A DNA stretch of 63,710 bases from Variovorax paradoxus (lineage in GTDB: Bacteria > Pseudomonadota > Gammaproteobacteria > Burkholderiales > Burkholderiaceae_C). The position numbers were made by a program, and so were the translations under genes. Location: NCBI RefSeq assembly GCF_018614955.1, contig NZ_JAGGNV010000021.1:1-63710 (forward strand), written 5' to 3'. The notes under the pieces were generated by a model. It saw only the letters and a program-made list of their open reading frames with translations, was not told the DNA's origin and did no database searches. Below, piece by piece: positions 59,021-63,710 of this stretch; within the stretch, counting starts at the first letter, position 1, and the number at the start of each line of letters is the position of its first letter.

Positions 59021-59223
59021 GCGCCGGGCTCCGGCGGCACGACCGGCGAGAAGTGGACCGCCGGTTCTGCATGCGGGTCCAGCGGCACGGCCTCCACCAT
59101 CGCGGCGAAATCGGCGGCCAGCGCGAAGTAGCGCAGGACGCCGGCACGATGGTCGGGCCGCAGTTTCAGATCGAGCGCGGCCGAAGCGGCATCGACATAG
59201 GCTTCGATTTGCCGGGGTGTCAT
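59017..59223 (-). CDS. atzG: AtzG-like (DUF4089) small subunit
   Basis: This 68-residue protein begins MTPRQIEAYVDAASAAL. It ends in a proline-rich tail and carries the helical DUF4089 domain with YFALAADFAAMVEAVPL. AtzG is a GatC-like subunit needed for AtzE activity. The length equals that known for AtzG. It overlaps the ABC ATPase gene upstream and atzE downstream by four bases each. Confidence 0.85.
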   Translation of the reverse strand: MTPRQIEAYVDAASAALDLKLRPDHRAGVLRYFALAADFAAMVEAVPLDPHAEPAVHFSPVVPPEPGA

Positions 59224-60053
59224 CGCCGGACCTCACGTTGGAAGATCTCGAGGCTCAGCTTCTTGGTGCTGATGAAACTCGGCGCGCTCAGCGTCTCCAG
59301 CGTGCGCGGGCGCGCATCGGCGTAGTCGAGGATCTCTGCCACTTTCGTCGGCCGCTTGGTGAGCAGCAGCACCTGGTCGGCCAGGTACACCGCCTCCTCG
59401 AGGTCGTGCGAGACCAGCAGCATCGTGGTGCCGGTCTGCATGAAGACTTCCTGCAGCTTCTCGCGGATGAAGAGCGTCATCTCGAAGTCGAGCGCGGAAA
59501 AGGGCTCGTCGAGGAACAGCACCTCGGGATTCGGCGCCAGCGCCCGCATGATCGAGGCCGTCTGCTGCTGGCCGCCGGAGAGTTCGTACGGATAGCGGTG
59601 CAGATCGAACTTGACGTCGAAGGAAGCCACCAGCTCCGCCATGCGCCGGTCGACCTCGGCCTTGGAGCGGCCTTCGAGCTTCAGCGGGTAGGCGATGTTG
59701 TCGATGGTGCGCATCCACGGGAACATCGCTTCGCGGTAGTTCTGGAACACGTAGCCGATCTTGGTGTCCGCGAGTGACTTGCCGTCGAACAGGATCTCGC
59801 CCGCGTCGATCGGGATCAGCCCCGCGATCATGTTGATCAGGGTCGACTTGCCGCAGCCGTTGGGCCCGAAGACCGAGACGATCCTGTTCTTCGGAATGTC
59901 GAGATCGAAGTTCTCGTACAGCGGCCAGCCCGCGAAGTACTTGGTGAGGCCGCGGATGGTGATGTGCGTGCCGGCCGGGCCGGGCGCGAAGACGGGCTTC
60001 GGCACGTCGGCATACACCGGGCCGTTGATGACGGTGTCGGTGACAGCTCTCAT
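59220..60053 (-). CDS. Nitrate/sulfonate/taurine-type ABC transporter ATP-binding protein
   Basis: This 277-residue ATPase has Walker A GPNGCGKST near residue 63, signature LSGGQQQTASIMRAL and Walker B VLFLDEPFSALD. The NYREAMFPWMRTIDNI Q-loop context is typical of the TauB/SsuB/NrtD family. It serves the permease and binding protein just upstream and overlaps neighbours by four bases each. Confidence 0.92.
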   Translation of the reverse strand: MRAVTDTVINGPVYADVPKPVFAPGPAGTHITIRGLTKYFAGWPLYENFDLDIPKNRIVSVFGPNGCGKSTLINMIAGLIPIDAGEILFDGKSLADTKIGYVFQNYREAMFPWMRTIDNIAYPLKLEGRSKAEVDRRMAELVASFDVKFDLHRYPYELSGGQQQTASIMRALAPNPEVLFLDEPFSALDFEMTLFIREKLQEVFMQTGTTMLLVSHDLEEAVYLADQVLLLTKRPTKVAEILDYADARPRTLETLSAPSFISTKKLSLEIFQREVRR

Positions 60054-60880
60054 CTTCCGCTCCAGTGCACGATGCGGCGTTCTGCGAGCAGGAAGAGGAT
60101 GTTGAGCGCATAGCCCAGCGCGCCCGCCGCGAGGATCGCCGCGTACATGCTCTTGACGTTGAGCACCTGCTGCGCATCGATGATGCGATGGCCCAGGCCG
60201 TTGTCGGAGCCGATGAACATCTCGGCCACGATCACAATCACCAGCGCCATCGAAACCGCCGAGCGCAGGCCGACGAAGGAAGGCTGCAGGCTCTCCCACA
60301 CCAGCACGTCCTTGAAGATCTGCCAGCGCGAGGCGCCCATCACGCGCGCCGCCATAACGCGCTGCTTGCGCGCATTGATCACGCCGTAGGCGCTGTTGAA
60401 CACCACGATCAGGAGCGCGCCGAAGGCCGCGATCGCCACCTTGTTGAAGTCGGACACGCCGAAGATCAGCAGGAACAGCGGGATCAATGCCGAAGACGGC
60501 GTGGAGCGGAAGAAGTCGATCAGGAACTCGACGCTGCGGTACGCGCGCTCGTTGCTGCCGAGCAAGACGCCCAGCGGCACGCCGATGGCTGCCGCGATCA
60601 GGAAGGCCTGCAGCGTGCGCCAGACCGTGACCGCGAAATCCATCAGCAGCGGGCCGCCCGCCAGGCCGGTGACCAGCGCCGCGATGGTGTCGGCCGGCGT
60701 CGGCAGCAGGATCGGCTTGATGAAGCCGAGCCGCACCACCAGGTCCCAGAGGATGAACAGCACGATGGGGCCGATGGCGGGCAGCCATTTGCTCCACGAC
60801 GACTTCTTCGGCGCGGCTGCGGCGCCGGCGGCTGCGGTCCATGGCGCAGCAGCCGCGGGGCTGGTGTTGGTCGCGGCCAT
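60050..60880 (-). CDS. Nitrate/sulfonate/taurine-type ABC transporter permease
   Basis: This 276-residue inner-membrane permease has about six helices. The EAA loop is RVMGASRWQIFKDVLV, and the C-terminal GSDNGLGHRIIDAQQV is typical of the SsuC/TauC family. An Ala-rich, cytosolic N-terminus of about 35 residues precedes the first helix. It follows the binding protein gene by two bases. Confidence 0.9.
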   Translation of the reverse strand: MAATNTSPAAAAPWTAAAGAAAAPKKSSWSKWLPAIGPIVLFILWDLVVRLGFIKPILLPTPADTIAALVTGLAGGPLLMDFAVTVWRTLQAFLIAAAIGVPLGVLLGSNERAYRSVEFLIDFFRSTPSSALIPLFLLIFGVSDFNKVAIAAFGALLIVVFNSAYGVINARKQRVMAARVMGASRWQIFKDVLVWESLQPSFVGLRSAVSMALVIVIVAEMFIGSDNGLGHRIIDAQQVLNVKSMYAAILAAGALGYALNILFLLAERRIVHWSGR

Positions 60881-60882
60881 GG

Positions 60883-61881
60883 TCAGCCCTTGTAGAGCAG
60901 GCCATCCACCGGCACCTTCTTCTCGAAGATGCCTTTCTCGGTGAACAGGTCGTAGAACTTCTGGAAGTAGGCGACGTCGCTGGGCTTGAACTCGTTGTAG
61001 AGCATGTACGACGCCAGCGGCACCTCGGCCGTGAGCGCGCCTTCGATCGCGGTGTAGCCCTTCATGTGCTGCCGCGCGTCTGCCGGCTTGGTGCGCACCA
61101 GCTCGACGCCGCGCGCATAGGCGGCGATGAATTTCTTCGCCGCGTCCGGGTTCTTCTTGATGAACTCGCTGGTGAGGCTGGCGGCGCCGCCGTGCCACGG
61201 CGCCATCGGATCGCCGAGGATGTACTTGGCGACCACGCCGGCCTCGATCACGCGCGTGGTGCCGTTCATGCGGCCGACCGTGCCGGTGGGCTCGAGCGTG
61301 TAGCAGGCATCGACCTGGCCCGCCACCAGCGATGCGACGTGCTGGCCGATCGGCAGCTCGGAGACCGTCGCACCGGTGGCGCCGGCGCGTTCCAGCATGG
61401 TCTTGCACAGCGTCATGTTCTGGATGCCGGGCCCCGAGGCGACCTTCTTGCCCTTGAGATCGGCCATGGTCTTGATCGGGCTGTCCTTGGCGACGATGAA
61501 CTCGTCGAGCACGAACTTGGCGTTGCTCGGGTTGGTGCAGAAGATCTTGAAGAGGCCGGGCTGCGCGATTTCGCCGATGGCGAGGTTGGCCGAGCCGGTG
61601 CCGTTGGAGCTGCCGTCGGAGCGGCCCGAGAGCATCGCTTCCATCACCTGCTGCGCGCCGGCGAACTTGAGCGGCTCGACCTCGAGGCCGGCTTCCCTGA
61701 AGTAGCCGCGATCGATGGCCGCGAAGAAGGGCAGCCCCGCCGCCACCGGCCAGTAGCCGATGCGGATCTTCGGCGCGGCCTGGGCCAGCACCAGCGCGGG
61801 CGCTGCGAGCGCGGCGATGCCCGCGGCGCCGCTCTGCAGGACACGTCGGCGCGACGCGGATATCGGTTTGACGATGCTCAT
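60883..61881 (-). CDS. NMT1/TauA-type ABC transporter substrate-binding protein
   Basis: This 332-residue periplasmic binding protein has a twin-arginine-like leader (SRRRVLQSGAAGIAALA). The NMT1/THI5-like fold starts IRIGYWPVAAGLPFFAAIDRGYF, then QQVMEAMLSGRSDGSSNGTG. Relatives bind nitrate, taurine, sulfonates, pyrimidines or ureides. As it is encoded between atzF and the rest of the importer, a ureide ligand such as biuret is plausible. The start overlaps the atzF stop by four bases. Confidence 0.9.
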   Translation of the reverse strand: MSIVKPISASRRRVLQSGAAGIAALAAPALVLAQAAPKIRIGYWPVAAGLPFFAAIDRGYFREAGLEVEPLKFAGAQQVMEAMLSGRSDGSSNGTGSANLAIGEIAQPGLFKIFCTNPSNAKFVLDEFIVAKDSPIKTMADLKGKKVASGPGIQNMTLCKTMLERAGATGATVSELPIGQHVASLVAGQVDACYTLEPTGTVGRMNGTTRVIEAGVVAKYILGDPMAPWHGGAASLTSEFIKKNPDAAKKFIAAYARGVELVRTKPADARQHMKGYTAIEGALTAEVPLASYMLYNEFKPSDVAYFQKFYDLFTEKGIFEKKVPVDGLLYKG

Positions 61882-63611
61882 GAAACACTCCTTGTCGTTG
61901 CCTTGCGGGATTCGATGTAGCGGCGCCAGCCGCCCAGATGCGTGATCTCCTCGGCGCCCTCCAGCGCCAGCCCTTCGCAGAGAAAGCCCTGCACGCTGCT
62001 GCCGTCGGCGAGCACCAAGGTGCCGATGCCGAGCGGCGCCGGAATCAGCGACACGAAGGAGCCGTAGTGCGCGAGCGGCATCTGCCAGACCTCGACCGCG
62101 ATCGCCGCACCTTCCGTGCCCGCCACGCGCACCAGTCCGGGCTTGGACGGCACGGTGCCCGGCAGGGCATAGAGGCGGTAGTGCGGCGCGGTCGTGGTCT
62201 GCGCAACGAGCGTCGCGCCGCGCTCCGTCAGTTGGCCGTTCAACGGCATGCCCGACAGGTGGGCGCCGACCACGGCGAGCTTGACCATCGGCTCTGCTGC
62301 AATCAGCGGCAGCGCTTCGGGCGCGGGCAACGGTGCACCGGTCGCGCCCAGCGTCTGGCCGGCGGCGTGGTGGAAGCGCTGGCCCAGCTCGGCCAGCTGG
62401 AAGTCGCTTCCCGAGCGGCCGATCAGCGTGATGCCGAAGGGCAGGCCGTCCTCGCGCAGGCTGCTCGGCACCGAGATCGCCGCGTAGTCGAGCAGGTTCA
62501 CGAAGTTGGTGTATTCGCCCAGGTTGCGGTTGAGCGCGACCGGCGCGGCCTGCATCGCGTCGGTCGTGTAGTGGATGGGCGCGGTGGGCACCAGCAGCAC
62601 GTCGATGTCGCGCCACATCGCGGCCGCGCGCTGGCCGAGTGCGTGCAGCTTCGTGCGCGCATCGACGAAGTCGGCCGCGCTGTAGCGCCGGCCCGCGGCC
62701 AGGATGCCGCGCACCGGCTCGATCACTTCGCTTTCATGCGCGTCGAAGAAGGCGCGGACGGCGGCATAGCGCTCTGCGACCAGCGCGCTGTCGTAGAGCA
62801 GCGCGGCCGCTTCGGCCAGCGGTGCGTAATCGATCGCCACGGGCGTGCCGCCCAGCGCCTGCATCTGTAGCACGGCGTCCTCGAAGGCTGCCGCCGACAG
62901 TGCGTCGCCGAAGAAGCGCGGCGCCGAAGGCAGGCCGAAGCGGAAGCGCGCGGGCAGGGGCTCGGTGGCGAGCTTCAGCTCGCGCGAGTACGGGTCTTCG
63001 GCATCGAAACCCATCGCCGCCTGCAGCACGCGTGCGGCCAGGCCCACGGTCCTTGCGAAGATCGACACGCAATCGACGCTCTGCGCCGCCGGCACCACGC
63101 CGCGCGCGCTGATCAGGCCGCGCGAGGGCTTGATGCCGACGATGTTGTTGAGCCCGGCCGGCACCCGCCCTGAGCCCGCGGTGTCGGTGCCCAAGGCGAA
63201 GTCGACCTGGCCGGTGGCGACCACGTAGGCCGAGCCGGAGCTCGAGCCGCCCGACACGTAGCGCGCATCGAAGCTGTTGGGCACCGCGCCGTAGGGCGAA
63301 CGGGTGCCGTTCAGGCCGCAGGCGAACTGGTCGAGGTTGGTCTTGCCGGCGAGGCTTGCACCGGCATCGAGCAGGCGCTGCACCACATGCGCGTGGCCGG
63401 CCGGCGTGTAGGCGAAGGCGGGACAGGCTGCCGTGGTCGGCACGCCGGCGGCGTCGATGTTGTCCTTGGCGGCGAAGCGCAGGCCGGCCAGCGGCCCGGC
63501 GGGCGCGCCCGCCAGAGGCGGGTCGAGCCGCGCGATCCATGCCTGCGCGGCCCCTCCCATTGCTTGCTCTTGCGACCCGCCGCGAAGCGAGGCTTCTTCA
63601 TGCACCATCAT
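61878..63611 (-). CDS. atzF: Allophanate hydrolase
   Basis: This 577-residue two-domain enzyme hydrolyses allophanate (or urea-1,3-dicarboxylate) to ammonia and CO2. The N-terminal amidase domain has its Lys in LRFAAKDNIDAAG and serines in GGSSSGSAYVV and GTDTAGSGRVPAG. The C-terminal allophanate-specific domain (about 450-575) starts VKLAVVGAHLSGMPLNGQL. It is the first gene of the block; the start ATG has AGGA six bases upstream. A TTG one codon earlier or the ATG one codon later are alternatives. Biotin-dependent urea carboxylase is not adjacent. Confidence 0.93.
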   Translation of the reverse strand: MMVHEEASLRGGSQEQAMGGAAQAWIARLDPPLAGAPAGPLAGLRFAAKDNIDAAGVPTTAACPAFAYTPAGHAHVVQRLLDAGASLAGKTNLDQFACGLNGTRSPYGAVPNSFDARYVSGGSSSGSAYVVATGQVDFALGTDTAGSGRVPAGLNNIVGIKPSRGLISARGVVPAAQSVDCVSIFARTVGLAARVLQAAMGFDAEDPYSRELKLATEPLPARFRFGLPSAPRFFGDALSAAAFEDAVLQMQALGGTPVAIDYAPLAEAAALLYDSALVAERYAAVRAFFDAHESEVIEPVRGILAAGRRYSAADFVDARTKLHALGQRAAAMWRDIDVLLVPTAPIHYTTDAMQAAPVALNRNLGEYTNFVNLLDYAAISVPSSLREDGLPFGITLIGRSGSDFQLAELGQRFHHAAGQTLGATGAPLPAPEALPLIAAEPMVKLAVVGAHLSGMPLNGQLTERGATLVAQTTTAPHYRLYALPGTVPSKPGLVRVAGTEGAAIAVEVWQMPLAHYGSFVSLIPAPLGIGTLVLADGSSVQGFLCEGLALEGAEEITHLGGWRRYIESRKATTRSVS

Positions 63612-63621
63612 CAAGCATCCT

Positions 63622-63637
63622 GTCTTGTGTACAAGAC
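63622..63637. promoter_or_regulatory. GntR-type operator palindrome
   Basis: The sequence GTCTTGTGTACAAGAC has perfect 7-base arms (GTCTTGT/ACAAGAC) around a 2-base centre and fits the FCD-type GntR core TTGT-NN-ACAA. It spans the predicted transcription start of the sigma54 promoter, an ideal place for repression. The likely binder is the GntR regulator encoded at 48808-49539, the last gene of the same block. Confidence 0.6.
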
Positions 63638-63641
63638 GAGA

Positions 63642-63657
63642 TGCAAGCGGCGTGCCA
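63642..63657 (-). promoter_or_regulatory. sigma54-type promoter of the nitrogen-scavenging block
   Basis: On the minus strand TGGCACGCCGCTTGCA matches the RpoN consensus (TGGCACG-N4-TTGCA) completely, with GG and GC ten bases apart. Transcription would start near 63631, 20 bases before the atzF start. Upstream activator sites (NtrC type) would lie in or beyond the last 50 bases of the window, and none is recognisable there. Confidence 0.75.
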
Positions 63658-63710
63658 GCGCGACGCGGCGCGAGGCCGCTCTCTTGAGGCTAGGAGTCCG
63701 CGCGGCAGAA

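Noticed and set aside
59220..63611. Cyanuric acid hydrolase (atzD) expected next to atzG-atzE-atzF
   Set aside because: No cyanuric acid hydrolase/barbiturase-type protein is encoded anywhere in the window.

Overview
The window reads as chromosomal DNA of a high-GC betaproteobacterium, most likely a Comamonadaceae member close to Variovorax. This is inferred from the str operon (rpsL-rpsG-fusA-tuf, with EF-Tu starting MAKGKF), the divergent mreBCD-mrdA and gatCAB loci, a Bug/TctC-type binding protein, many LysR regulators and a dispersed GC-rich palindromic repeat. Coding density is very high. I saw no rRNA, tRNA, phage, insertion sequence or CRISPR array.

Layout. 1-3440: str operon on the minus strand with a recognisable promoter. 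3480-7258: minus-strand run hemJ-like, vanZ-like, [2Fe-2S] ferredoxin, alpha/beta hydrolase and D-Ala-D-Ala carboxypeptidase. 7310-7412: a probable small RNA or attenuated leader with a C-rich loop. 7578-9733: hemB and a CorA-type channel. 9789-10709: two paralogous small secreted repeat proteins. 10817-15936: LysR, metal-dependent hydrolase, dienelactone hydrolase, HCCA-isomerase-like protein, SDR, MarC and phosphoesterase. 15952-19641: an Mla/MCE-type lipid ABC system. 19837-21465: GMC oxidoreductase.

21559-28281 is a minus-strand operon that combines a spermidine/putrescine-type ABC importer with a three-subunit flavin/iron-sulfur amine dehydrogenase. It has a sigma54-type promoter, and an IclR regulator is divergent. 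LysR, an ALDH7-type aldehyde dehydrogenase and a ThDP enzyme follow. 33825-45478 is mostly housekeeping (mrdA, mreDCB, gatCAB, pyrE, exoA) plus an orphan amino-acid-type binding protein. 45468-48693 holds LysR, a flavin monooxygenase and a Bug protein.

48808-63710 is the most interesting region. It is a single-strand block of about 14.8 kb that begins at a sigma54-like promoter overlapped by a GntR-type palindrome. It encodes allophanate hydrolase (AtzF), a nitrate/taurine-type ABC importer, AtzG-AtzE-AtzH, a BMP-type (nucleoside-like) ABC importer, a formamidase, a BiuH-like cysteine hydrolase, a second cysteine hydrolase and an FCD-type GntR regulator. Together these look like a nitrogen-scavenging pathway for biuret, triuret or carboxybiuret-like ureides that lacks the cyanuric acid hydrolase AtzD. 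Both this operon and the amine operon at 21-28 kb carry sigma54-type promoters, which suggests a shared nitrogen-limitation response.
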